From Irpex lacteus (taxonomy: Eukaryota; Basidiomycota; Agaricomycetes; Polyporales; Irpicaceae): DNA of 64,000 nt. Positions 52,959 through 64,000 of the stretch are shown piece after piece. Made by a program: the position numbers and the translations under genes. How positions within the stretch are numbered: position 1 is the first letter of the stretch; each line of letters starts with the position of its first letter. Location of the stretch: positions 248,001 through 312,000 of the forward strand of contig MQVO02000015.1 in NCBI GenBank assembly GCA_001986395.2, in the 5' to 3' direction. The notes under the pieces were generated by a model that saw only the letters and a list, made by a program, of their open reading frames with translations, ran no database searches and was not told where the DNA came from.

Positions 52959-54304
52959 ATGAGCTCTCAAGCAGTCCTTCAAAGATCTCTCTCCTCAGTA
53001 AGGATCAGATCGTTTACTTATTGGCGCGGTCTAAAATAACTCGTTATAGGCAGACATTTGTCCTCCAGAGATTCTCACCATCATTTTCGAATATTTTCTA
53101 GGTCCTGATTGTCGGGGCGATGTCGATCCAGCGCGAAGCTGTTTGAGAGCCTGTGCTCTCGTCAGGTCGAGTTGGACAGGCCCAGCTCAGCGCATCTTGC
53201 ATCGCACTGTAACAATTACTCCCAGCAGCTACAAGTCGAGGCTCAAGGTTTTCCGCTGTCCCAGCATACGCGACTTCCCGCAGGAGGTACACGTCTCACA
53301 GCCAGACGCCTGGGATAGCACCATTTGGTTCGAATCACAAGCCATCCGTAGGTTTGCTGCAAGCTGTGGCACACACATCAAACGGATGAGTATACACAAC
53401 GTCAGCTTTAGCAGTTTTAGACGTTTCTCAGTCTTCGTCTCCTTGTTTACATCGCTCGACGAGCTCAACATATCGCGGTGGTCTCTCAAAATTTGGAAGG
53501 TTGACGTCCTCTGTAGACTCCACATGAATCCTCGATCTGCCTCTGCTTGCCCTCCTGCTCCAAGATCTCTGCGAACCCTACGGCTATCCGACGAGGATGA
53601 CTTAGACGGCATAGTGGCATTCGCGGAGTGGCTCAAGCACCCTACTCTTCGGGACAAGCGGCACAATGTAGAACTGGAGATAAACAGAGACGAAAACGAG
53701 AGAAGCCGCACAATTTGTGAAGTTCTTGAGAGTTTCGGCTCTAAGCTTACCAAGCTTACCTCGCCAATGGAGTTTGACATTTTACCATACGCAGGTAAAT
53801 ACCACCTGCATACGCCCTATTCAGGATGGAAGGCTAATGGCGCTACTTTACTAAGTTGTAGATCCTGATTACCTCTACCCTCATGATTACTCGCACAATA
53901 CCCAACTGAAGTGCCTGGAATTGTACTCATACAATTGCGGTTTTCCTCGAAGAGTGGCCCTGGGTCTCAGTACACTACAACGGCCGCTGATCGAAACGAT
54001 CGCACTCGGTTTATCTCCCGCACCTGACACATTCACATTTGCCGATCTTGAAGAGCAGCTCCATGCTCTCTTCGCTCAACTATCACGCATGGACAAGCTT
54101 CACACCGCTAAGATATGGATTCGCCGCGACACGATGACTGACTTTCTTGGGTATCAATGGTACCATGGCTCTCCTACCGACAGTGTTGTTCAGAAGATTT
54201 CTGCTATGCGTAAGCGTGGGCTTGTCGTTGAATTTACTGTGATCATACCTTATCACGGATTAGTTCTCTCGGTGAGCTGTGGGATATTTATTCGCGAACG
54301 TTAA
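52959..54304 (+). CDS. F-box-type protein, about 408 aa (tandem paralogue)
   Basis: Exons 52959-52997, 53050-53794 and 53862-54304. Start MSSQAVLQRSLSS, then CPPEILTIIFEYFLGPD...ARSCLRACALVRSSWTGPAQRILHRTVTI, closely matching the gene at 51091, including intron 1 placement just before the F-box and a late intron at the same point. LRR-like helices and strands follow (VSFSSFRRFSVFVSLFTSLDELNISRW). The C-terminus may be extended: a GTGAGC donor at 54272 could splice to 54329 and further exons. SCF adaptor role is inferred. Confidence 0.78.
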
Positions 54305-54445
54305 TTGACAGCTTGCGATCATCTAGCTTGAAGAGTTCTACGACAAGGCTATCACAGCACACGCGAATCGTACGTCTATGCTTCCCGCCTCAAAGCGCAA
54401 GCTTGGTAAGTCTGAAACTCTATCCTCCATCAATGTAACTCAATC

Positions 54446-55231
54446 CTACGCCTTCCTTTCTAAGGCTACGAACACGGTTTCTCTCCCTCCCTCCACCCAA
54501 TCATCAGCGCAGAGAGAAAATACTTCCGTGTCTGATCGCAAGTAACCTTCCAATGGATCACCTCTCCGTGGTACTGGCCCTTTCTTGTCCTTATTGTATA
54601 CTACCTTATGCCACCTCGTAATCCTCTCTCGCTTGAACCCCATCCGCTCGGCCGCCTTCGTAGAGGCGACATGGCCCTTGGTGGCACCCCACTCTACACG
54701 TCTCAACCCCAATCCGGGAGTGGGTGTCGCAGTAGGCAGCTCAAGACAATACTTGAGAAGCAAGCCGACGGCGTGCGAGGTGACATAGGTACGTTGGAAT
54801 GCGGGGAAGGTGCGTACGCTACCGACCTCCGCGCTGAGGTTCTCAGGTGAGACATTCGCGAGGGCAATGAACCCTGCTAAGCTACCCGCCCATGAGGGGT
54901 GTGAAGGGTCCGGACGGCCTTTGTCTATGATGGCGAGTCCTAAAATCGAGGGGTTGGCACGGATTGTCTCAAGGAGATACAACATTTCTCCCAGCGAAGA
55001 TGGCGGTTTGCTCGAGTACCACACATTAAGATCCCGATGCTGAATGGTTTGCTCGAGGTAAATCTCCGCGTAGAGTCGTGGAATGAACGGCACGAGTTTG
55101 ACTTTATCGGATTCGAGTGCTTTGAAGTCTACGGGAAAACAGAAGTTGATGTCGTAGGGATCTGGTCCGAAGTTGGCATACGTGGAGAGATCTTCTACAA
55201 CGGGTGGCTTGTAAGAGTTGACAAAGGCCAT
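54446..55231 (-). CDS. GNAT-family N-acetyltransferase, 261 aa
   Basis: A single exon from ATG 55229-55231 (MAFVNSYKPPVVEDLS) to 54446; the frame extends further 5' but that part lacks family features. The GNAT_3 (RimJ/RimL-like) pattern is visible: SDKVKLVPFIPRLYAEIYLE, then LGLAIIDKGRP...GSLAGFIALANVSPENLSAEVG (core strands), QRTYVTSHAVGLLLKYCLEL (acetyl-CoA-binding helix) and LGLRRVEWGATKGHVASTKAAERMGFKRE (the ASxxxAExxGF motif). It transfers acetyl groups to a small molecule or protein amine; substrate unknown. Confidence 0.88.
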   Translation of the reverse strand: MAFVNSYKPPVVEDLSTYANFGPDPYDINFCFPVDFKALESDKVKLVPFIPRLYAEIYLEQTIQHRDLNVWYSSKPPSSLGEMLYLLETIRANPSILGLAIIDKGRPDPSHPSWAGSLAGFIALANVSPENLSAEVGSVRTFPAFQRTYVTSHAVGLLLKYCLELPTATPTPGLGLRRVEWGATKGHVASTKAAERMGFKRERITRWHKVVYNKDKKGPVPRRGDPLEGYLRSDTEVFSLCADDWVEGGRETVFVALERKA

Positions 55232-55780
55232 AGCGGATGGTTGTGCTTTTCGATTGAGATGTATTGGAGTACGTCGTCTCGTCTTCTTATATATCAGGAG
55301 CTGATTACGTATGACTCGACTCGTATCGGCACCGTCATATGTCGCGTGGTCACAAAGATTGCGCAAGAACCTCTAACGATGAACTGATGTTAGTGTAGCT
55401 ACGAGTTGCTCAGAACAAGACTCACGACCAGTCATCACCCCTCAAAGTAGCAACCTTCAAATCTGCTTACCAAGCTATGAGATCGTGAGAGGCTGACGTC
55501 AGTCAGGTAGAGATGTGGAGTATAGCAGTGACTTCGAACAGTTTCGCGAAACAACATGCGCAGCAGTAGTACCTAATATCGATATACTGTTGCCCATGTG
55601 TGGCATGCTATGGAGAGTATCCAGGAGATGATCTTGGAATTCGTGTGCAATGATGTCAGGAGAGCTTTGACGATATTCAAGGGAAGAAATCTTAAGCAAT
55701 AGCAGAATCACATTGCCGGTGTTCCAAATAACTTAAACATACCTGTACTAATACAACGAGGAATTGGGAATAGTGATACA
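55232..55780. other. Intergenic, no gene seen
   Basis: 550 bp. Upstream of the GNAT gene on one side and past the glutaredoxin stop on the other; nothing recognised. Confidence 0.4.
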
Positions 55781-56598
55781 TCACGATCTTTTGACGATCA
55801 ATCCCGCCTCCTCAAGGATTGCTTGCAACTCCCCCTTCTCGTCCAATTCCTGTATAGTATCAGATCCGCCGATAGAGGCACCCTTGTGACCGAAGCCAAA
55901 ATGGTCAGTATAGTCAACAAATGTGGAGTAGATCCATATACCTGTAGTACGACGTTGGGGACTGTCCCACGACCTGTGAGCCGCTTGAGGATAGCTTGGA
56001 TAATTGGTCCATCAGAGCGTAGATCCAACTCGATGACGGTTGGAGGTGGAGAGAGCCCGTAAGTATTAAGCAATGCCTTTGCCCGCTTCGAGTATCTGTT
56101 GAGATGGGCTCAGGTAATGATACTATCAAGGAGAATGGAGAGTGCTTACGGGCAATAAGACTTGCTGAGCACTATCAAAGGATGCGTCCCTCTGAGGGCT
56201 TTGGTATGGCTCAGCCAGTTGTCATCCCCATCTGGAGCGTATACTCTCAGGTCTACCGGCTCATTGCCGTTGACTTCAACCTCCCCCAAGCCAACGACAC
56301 TAATCTTGCCAGCGTCTTCGTTAAATCTCCGCTCAGGGTATGCAGTGACGAAATGCAGTAGGCCATGGATCTCTTGCACGCGCGGTCTTCCTGCTTCAAT
56401 AAGATCGTTGGCCTTGGCATCAGCAACGACTCGAGCTGGAGATGAAGAAGACGAAAGACCAATATCTTTGAGGTATGAGGGCAGGGACCAGGATGCGGAT
56501 AATGAATCCGTCTGGGTAGCCAGGTAGCACAGCGTGCCAAACGCAAGGAGTATCACAGACCAAATAACGCGACGGCGCCGATATGGAGATCCTGCCAT
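55781..56598 (-). CDS. Membrane-anchored dithiol glutaredoxin (Grx6/7-like), 234 aa, three exons
   Basis: Exons 56598-56150, 56095-55942 and 55882-55781. A short basic N-terminus (MAGSPYRRRR) and one helix (VIWSVILLAFGTLCYLA) make a type II signal anchor, then a stem of about 80 residues. The glutaredoxin domain contains KSYCP|YSKRAKALL with active site CPYS split by intron 1, followed by GTVPNVVLQ|GASIGGSDTI with the cis-Pro TVP and GGSDT motifs that bind glutathione. Fungal Grx6 and Grx7 have this layout and act in the ER and Golgi lumen on glutathionylated proteins. CPYS suggests a dithiol enzyme. Confidence 0.92.
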
Positions 56599-56939
56599 AT
56601 TATGTGCGGTTTTTTACGCGGACGAAGTGTAAATTGCACTGAGAGGAGAATATCGTCGTCGTGGTCCAGTAACAACGGAGCGTGCGAAGTGAACTGATGC
56701 GGTACAAGTGGTTAGCTCGCAGGCGTCTAACGCCACAAAGGTTGTTATGCCCAAATGAAGTAGCCATCGGTGGCCACGAACTTTGATAGTAGAACGAGCA
56801 AGAGTAACGATATTCGTTAGTTTGATTTTGTGAATAATGGTACAAATGTTGTTACAATACATATATGTTCCATAATAAATTATTGCTGTGAAATACGCGA
56901 GATGTGGGTATATAGAATCAGGACAAAGAGCAAAAGCCT
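56599..56939. other. Intergenic, no gene seen
   Basis: AT-rich from about 56820 to 56890. Holds the glutaredoxin promoter and the 3' end of the oxidase gene. Confidence 0.4.
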
Positions 56940-58432
56940 TCAATTACCCGACTTCATGGGTGTAGGAGCCACGCCAGCAGTTACTTCCTCAACCAATGAA
57001 ATAACATCACCGGCGCACCCAAAGGAGAGAGTGAAACCAGAGCCTCCTTGACCATAGGAGTGAATAATCCGGCTGAGCGAGCCGTCGTCCTTCCTGCGCA
57101 GCTCCCGTTCTACACGAACATTCTCCCCTCGAACTGGTCGAAGACCTTGAACCAGAGGTGAGACTGGATCAAGCTCTGCATTAGACAGACCAGGAACAAA
57201 GCGATTGCATCGTGCGCGCATCCTCTTGATCTCGGGACTCTCGAGCGTCAGATCGAGCTTGCCCTCGTTAGGTTGAGCGATACCTAGATGGAAACGATAA
57301 TTAAGACGAACTCCTTGGAATGATAGAAAGAATATGCTTACCACCGAGGATAAGTGTCCTATCATTTCTAGGTACAATGAAGACAATTCCTCCATCGTCG
57401 TCGCGCTTGTCGTAGTCGTGAGCAACTACGAGTGCCTCGGTGACAAGAGGGAACCTCGTCCCGTCATTGACGACACGGATGAGGGCACCTCGAAGTGGGT
57501 AAACAGTCTTATCTGAGGCAAGCTCCCAGCCTCCAAGACCAGTGGCGTTGAGGATGAACTGTGCGTCGAATGTTTCGAGAAGCTTGTCTTCTTGGGTCAG
57601 CAGGTCGCCGCTGATTCGCTGGGTGATGAGTTTTCCGCCCTTGGATGAGACGAGGTTCTGAAGCCACATCATGTACGCGTCGGTGTCGACGACAGGAGAC
57701 TCGTGCTTGTAAGCGTCAATGACGCCTGCCTCCTTGCTGATAGCATGTCGGTTGACCAGCGAAGCGTTGCGCTCAAAGCCATGGATCTTGAAATAGATGA
57801 TAAGACAAGTATTCCTTAGGATGAACTAAGATAGACCTCACCTTTGCCTCTTCAATCTCCAGCATTTTCTCGTATTCGTCGGCATTTTCTTCAATCGGCT
57901 TGTCGAAGAAGAAGTTCGCAGTCCGCATACGGATGCCGTGGCCAGCAGCACCATCGGCAGGAAGAATTTTGCGGAGCTGGTCGAAGGCACGATATGAAGT
58001 CATGCACCATCCCTTCGACAAACGCAGAGACACAAGATCTGTGTGCCGACCGCAGACAGCAGGTGGCCATTCCCAACTATACAACACTATTGAGTATGTG
58101 GCTTTCACAATATCAGATATTCACTCACAGCGCTCCCGCGATCTGGGATGTTATGCGGTCTTCCAGTGACGCCCATCGTTCGGACACGACGGTTACTGAG
58201 TATCCGGCGTCAAGGAGAGCCCAGGCGTTCTGCACATCCCTGGTAAGTAGCTGTATTATCGTTCAGGGTCACAACTATGACTTACAGTCAATCCGGTAAC
58301 GCCACCACCAATAATGAGCACACGTTTATCTGTGTGCTTGAGTCGGTTCGGGCTCTCTCCCTGTTGGAGAACGAGCTCTCCGTTCTGCTTGGCGAGGTAG
58401 ATACTTGCGGCTGAAGATGAGAGTGTGGCCAT
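56940..58432 (-). CDS. D-amino-acid oxidase family flavoenzyme (copy 1)
   Basis: Start at ATG 58430-58432 (MATLSSSAASIYLAKQNGEL). Exon 1 (58432-58286) ends with the FAD-binding motif RVLIIGGGVTGLT, and exon 2 starts at 58229 NAWALLDAGYSVTVV. Later exons carry WEWPPAVCG, ADEYEKMLEIEEAK, FILNATGLGGWELASDKTVYPLRGALIRV, GGIVFIVPRNDRTLILGG and, near the end, IIHSYGQGGSGFTLSFGCAG, the family's C-terminal signature. Five introns or so. The length of about 400 aa is a little above the usual 340-370 because of an N-terminal extension of about 40 residues. It oxidises D-amino acids to keto acids, NH3 and H2O2. Substrate preference, neutral or acidic, is not readable. Confidence 0.9.
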
Positions 58433-60516
58433 TGTGATTTGTAGAGGCGTGCGAGTGCTGTGAGATGCGAGAGACGAGGAGAAATTGGTTGTTGGAGGTG
58501 GACAGTTGTTGGACCAGCTTTTATACAGAGATAAGTCGTAAACCGGAGTAGAGCCTAGAGGACACAACGATACACACCTGGCAGATCATGAGAGTGACGC
58601 ACACTCGGGAATAGTGTATACTCTGTCCATCTATCCGAGTTGTACACGGATTGAGACCTAGCAGAACATCGGAGCTGTCAAACCTCTGTGCGTCATCCAG
58701 CAACCAGCCTCGAGTGACGTCCCAAGGTAGGGACATAAGCCTCGAAAAGGTAAGGGTGGACGAGCCATGGGGCACGACAATGGATTCTGTCAGTTGACGC
58801 GCGATGAAGCATCGGAGGTTTAGCAATAACCTTGCTGAAGCTTAAGCAATGCTGTGTCCATGACCTCCAGACATTGCGTGCCTACTGTCAACGGATGAGA
58901 TGAGAAAGAAACCGTGCGACACTACAATACAAACTCACGGCTTTAATGCTGCTGTAGGCTGCTAGGAATAGAAAGTCACAGACGCCGGGGACTGGAGTAC
59001 TACGACTGTTACTTGCGATTGCGTCTAAAGCCTAATCATGTCGCAAGCATCGAGGGGCGGCGACTAGGAAACGACCATGAGACTGGTCTTCCATTTCTCT
59101 ATGACTTCGGTTGAGACATGGTTGAGCTGTTGTACTACACTCCTGCCGTCAGCTCTTTGGCCGGATATTACTTCGTGAGCGACTTAGAAGATACGGCGGC
59201 GGGAAGAAGAACGTATTCAACGTACCTTCATCTTCCGTATGATGACAATGGATGTGCAATCTTTCCGTTCGTTTGCGGAATCACGACGTGAATCAATTTC
59301 GATATGTAATACAAGATGGGCCAGACTGATCATGCAGACGCGAAATTGATGGTCGTGTACGAGCAGTACGAAATCATGTCAGTCCGGTCGGAGGTTATTG
59401 TAAGCAGACATCAATAACCGTGCAAACTTCGATGCCTGATGGATCTGTACATGAGAACGTTAGTAAAGCAAGAGTCAATGATACATGTGGACACGGCTCT
59501 CACCTGCCTGGCGGATAATGGCCACCAAATCCCCGGATGTGCTGACTCTCTGACGCTCACAGGCTACGTCAATGACATCGCCACCAAATTCCGATCAATG
59601 GCTGTCAGACATAACCAAGGCCAACAACCTATGACGATAGTTCAGGTTACAATAGGCAGTGGCAGTTCACTTACAGTAAGCAGGACACTGTATATCTCAA
59701 TGGAGCACGTTTATAGTGGCATTGGGGTCCGGCGTTCAAGGATATCCATAATGAGGTGTTTGACGCTTTGTAGTTCCCCCAGTTATCGAAATCCGTACCA
59801 AATGTGTTTACGTCGGTGATATCTGATGCGTAGAGGGAGAGGAGAAGGATCTCGCGCTGGTTAAGCGGCCAGCTATGTTTTCATGGACTTTCGCACAGAC
59901 AGATGAAATGGATCATCGGAAAGACTGAAGGAGGGGAACAAGTAGCACATCTATATGGAGAGCACACTCGATATATATAACATCTGTTTAGTATTACTCA
60001 GTCAGGAAGGATCCACTGATCATGAGAACAGCTTACCAGAGACTTTACGCATCGTGAAGATATGATGTAAGCGTAGGTCATTCGCGTATCAGCTTCGTCA
60101 GAAAAGGCAACCCAGAGTAAGTGTTCTTTTATTCGGAGAAGCGCATATCACGACCCCTGGGAAGGGAGCTTATGCATACTCTCGTTGGGCTCCACAACGT
60201 AATAAAGCTACCCGAGCTACACGTGAGAGTGACTGCCACCCGTGGCCCTGCCCTGCATCTCCCGACGCTGTAGAGTGCAGGCAAACCAGCGATTCGCTGA
60301 GCAAGCTCCTTTGCGCTGATAAAGCATCTTCTCGTGACTTGCTAACCGAGGAATGTACACTTAGTGATGTCTGGAGCATATCGAGCTGCTGAAGGACAAT
60401 GTAGAGCTTCGCGCAGAGGACTCGTTATGCAAAGTGTATGCCGGCGTCGTGGAAGGCAGATAGTAACCTATTGATAGTCAGTATATAAGGCAGCTATCCA
60501 AGTAAGTCGAGGAAAC
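58433..60516. other. About 2 kb with no recognisable gene
   Basis: Lies between the first oxidase start and the Dim1 stop. The longest frames, 126 codons at 59439-59819 on + and about 100 on -, have no motif. It may contain an unrecognised non-coding RNA or decayed sequence. Confidence 0.45.
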
Positions 60517-61686
<1,170 letters not shown>

Positions 61687-61956
61687 GTTTAAAATATGAT
61701 CTTCAACGTATGATGGTAGATATTGAGCTGCGTGTGTTATTGAGAAGGTGGTGGTAGGGACGAAGGAGTAATAAGACGAAAAAGTCAATTGCAAAACATG
61801 ACAGGTCTTGATGCGCCCAGCGCCTGCACTCGATCAAATTGATCCGCAAAATCGATGAATTTAGCAAGTGTGTAAGTAACGATACAATATGGCTAGGAAT
61901 AAATATCCAACCAGATACCGTGAAAGAATAATGCAAAGTTCAAAATAGATTCTACT

Positions 61957-63478
61957 CTATGCAGATGCCGCAGCCAAAGCGCGCTCAGACTTGATAGGCG
62001 TTGGCTCAAGGCCAGCCTTAGCCTCCTCAATCAAGCTCAACACGTCTCCTGCACAGCCGAAGGAGAGGGTGAACCCAGAGCCGCCCTGTCCGTAAGAGTG
62101 GACGATATGGCTGAGAGATCCGTCCGCCTTCTTCCTCAGCTCACGCTCGACCCTTACGTTCTCACCGCGCACGGGACGCAGGCCCTGAACGACTGGCTCT
62201 GCATCGAGCTGAGCGTCCGCGAGTCCAGGCACGAACTTGTTGCAGCGAATGCGCATGCGGCGCATCTCGGGGCTGTCGATGGTCAGGTCAAGGTTGCCCT
62301 CGTTGGCCTGGGCGATACCTGTATAGACAGAAACTGTTAATAACTATCTATATTGAGCGACGTGGAAAGAACTTACCACCAAGAATGAGTGTCTGGTCAT
62401 TCCTAGGCACGATGAAGACAATGCCTCCGTCGTCGTCGCGCTTGCTGTAGTCGTTGGCGACTACGAGTGCCTCAGTGACCTTCGGGAATTTCGAACCGTC
62501 GTTGACGACTCGGATGAGCGCCCCACGAAGAGGGTAGACAGTTTTATCAGCGGCTGCCTCGAAGGCTCCGAGACCCGTCGCATTGATGATGTACTGAGCG
62601 TCGTAAGCAGCGAGGAGCTCATCCTCGTGCTCGAGCAAGTCACCAGAGATACGCTCAGTGACGAGCTTACCGCCCTTGGCGGCTACGAGGTTACGCAGCC
62701 AGAACATGTAAGCATCAGTGTCGATGACGGGAGAGATGTGCTTGTAAGCGTCAACAATGCCTGCTTCTTGACTGACGGCCTTTTTGGTGGCTAGGAGACG
62801 GTCGCGCTCGAATCCTGGGATCTGTTGAAGAAGGCTTTTGTTAACGGCCGAAGAACCCTAGTTTAACTCATGGTCCGATCACAAACCTTAGCTTCCTCTA
62901 TCTCCTTCATCTTTTCGAGCTCCTCATCATTCGTCTCAAGTGGCTTGTCGAAGAAGAAGTTCGCGATACGTAACCGGATACCATGACCCGACTGTCCATC
63001 AGCCGGAAGAACCTCCTGGAGATGTTGGAAAGCGCGGTAGGAAGTCTGACACCAAGTTTTGGAGAGACGCAGTGAGATGACGTCGGTGTGTCTGCCGCAA
63101 ACAGCTGGAGGCCACTCCCACCTAGGAATTGGAACTGTGGTAAGTACATGCTTGTTGTACTAAAGGGGCGTGTACGTACAGAGCACCGGCGATTTGAGAG
63201 GTGATGCGGTTCTCGAGTGAGGCCCAACGATCAGAGACGACGGTCACTGAGTAGCCAGCGTCGAGCAGTGCCCACGCGTTCTACATGACAAGGTTAGCAT
63301 AGCTCTGTGAGGGAAGTACTATTTCGCTCACAGTGAGGCCGGTAACACCACCACCAACAACAAGAACTCGCTCATCAGCATGTGCAAGCTTATTGGGGTT
63401 TTGGCCTTGTTGGAGGACAAGCTCGCCGTTCTGCTTGGCGAGGTAGATGTTGTCGTATTGGGAAGTGGAAGCGGCCAT
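61957..63478 (-). CDS. D-amino-acid oxidase family flavoenzyme (copy 2)
   Basis: ATG at 63476-63478 (MAASTSQYDNIYLAKQNGEL). The same motifs occur as in copy 1, in the same order: RVLVVGGGVTGLT, YIINATGLGAFEAAADKTVYPLRGALIRV, GGIVFIVPRNDQTLILGG, and near the end IVHSYGQGGSGFTLSFGCAG, finishing KSERALAAASA. Intron positions appear shared. It is a paralogue of 56940-58432, with the C-terminal tails differing. The second upstream gene in the repeat (Dim1) was not duplicated. Start preferred over upstream in-frame ATGs because the two copies align from here. Confidence 0.9.
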
Positions 63479-64000
63479 TGATAGAGTTGAGTAAGTGTGC
63501 GAAATGAGAAGCTGAGGCGTTGAGGAGTAGATGTAGTAGGTTGATGTTGGAGCTGGAGAAGAGGAGCTTGCTGCGATGCTTTTCCACCATCCATGCCAGC
63601 AGGTTTTATACTCGTACAGCACTCGTTCGTTCTTGTTAGCCTTTCAGGGCAGCTGTCAACAAATTTTGACAGTGTGAAAGCAATGTCCTGTGCGTTCGGA
63701 GTGTGCCCGCGCGTTGGGACCGCGCCATACAAGCTTTCCCCGTCAAAGTCAATTCTATAGACGAGCACGTCTTCGGTGCTTCGGAATTCTTGCACGACAC
63801 GGTCTTGATTGCGCATGGCCTCGGGGTCGCAGACCAGACTGTCCCGCTTGGCGCCCGCTTACACTCTCAAGCCGGAAGAAGCGCTTGGTGGCTGGGGCGG
63901 TGTGAATCGGATGTAGTTGGGAATAGACGTGCGTAGCCACAAAGAAGACGGTAGCGGCGGGGGGATTACAACGAATCCAGACGTGTCTAGAGTGCTTGAT
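63479..64000. other. Right edge, no gene seen
   Basis: Upstream region of the second oxidase; short frames on + at 63690-63936 lack support. Confidence 0.4.

Noticed and set aside
59439..59819. 126-codon plus-strand frame
   Set aside because: No domain, no consistent splice sites, in a region of random-length frames.

Overview
This window is nuclear DNA of a filamentous basidiomycete, most likely an Agaricomycete. The evidence is many 45-80 nt introns with GTRNGT donors, the F-box and DUF6533/DUF6534 membrane-protein families typical of mushroom-forming fungi, a glyoxal-oxidase-type copper radical oxidase, and basidiomycete-style MULE and Tc1/mariner transposases. Genus cannot be read from the sequence. 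Most genes are spliced, so the gene models below were built by joining exons at splice sites that keep the frame.

Layout. 1-922 is the start of a secreted low-complexity protein running off the left edge. 1573-2039 is a 463-bp TA-flanked MITE. 2572-11510 is a complete Mutator-like (MULE) transposon with about 115-bp terminal inverted repeats and a 7-bp target duplication. Its 986-aa transposase gene is interrupted by two other transposons, each lying exactly inside an intron: a 4.09-kb Tc1/mariner element (3265-7354) with its own DD34E transposase and a 590-aa passenger protein, and a 1.18-kb non-autonomous TA element (8052-9235). Removing either one with one TA restores a normal intron of about 50 nt. 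12212-16280 holds two membrane-protein genes (DUF6534-like and DUF6533-like), followed by 2 kb without a recognisable gene.

18282-30122 is gene-dense: an unknown nuclear-type protein, ribosomal protein eL39 head-to-head with an ER FKBP-type isomerase, an NKAP-family protein, a cluster of one broken and two intact F-box paralogues, and an Smr-domain membrane protein. 30867-37438 carries a 14-exon DNA topoisomerase III and a copper radical oxidase with a GPI-type tail. 38268-38376 is an intron-containing tRNA-Phe. 39101-49061 has a forkhead transcription factor, an unknown coiled-coil protein, TAF12, a membrane protein, an Ohr/OsmC peroxidase, a small membrane protein, and two identical tRNA-Val(AAC) genes in opposite orientation.

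49292-63478 has a protein-kinase-like protein, two tandem F-box paralogues, a GNAT acetyltransferase, a membrane-anchored CPYS glutaredoxin, and two D-amino-acid oxidase paralogues flanking the 18S rRNA dimethyltransferase Dim1. The genes are mostly independent housekeeping or lineage-specific genes and not an operon-like pathway. The most distinctive part is the nested transposon block at the left.
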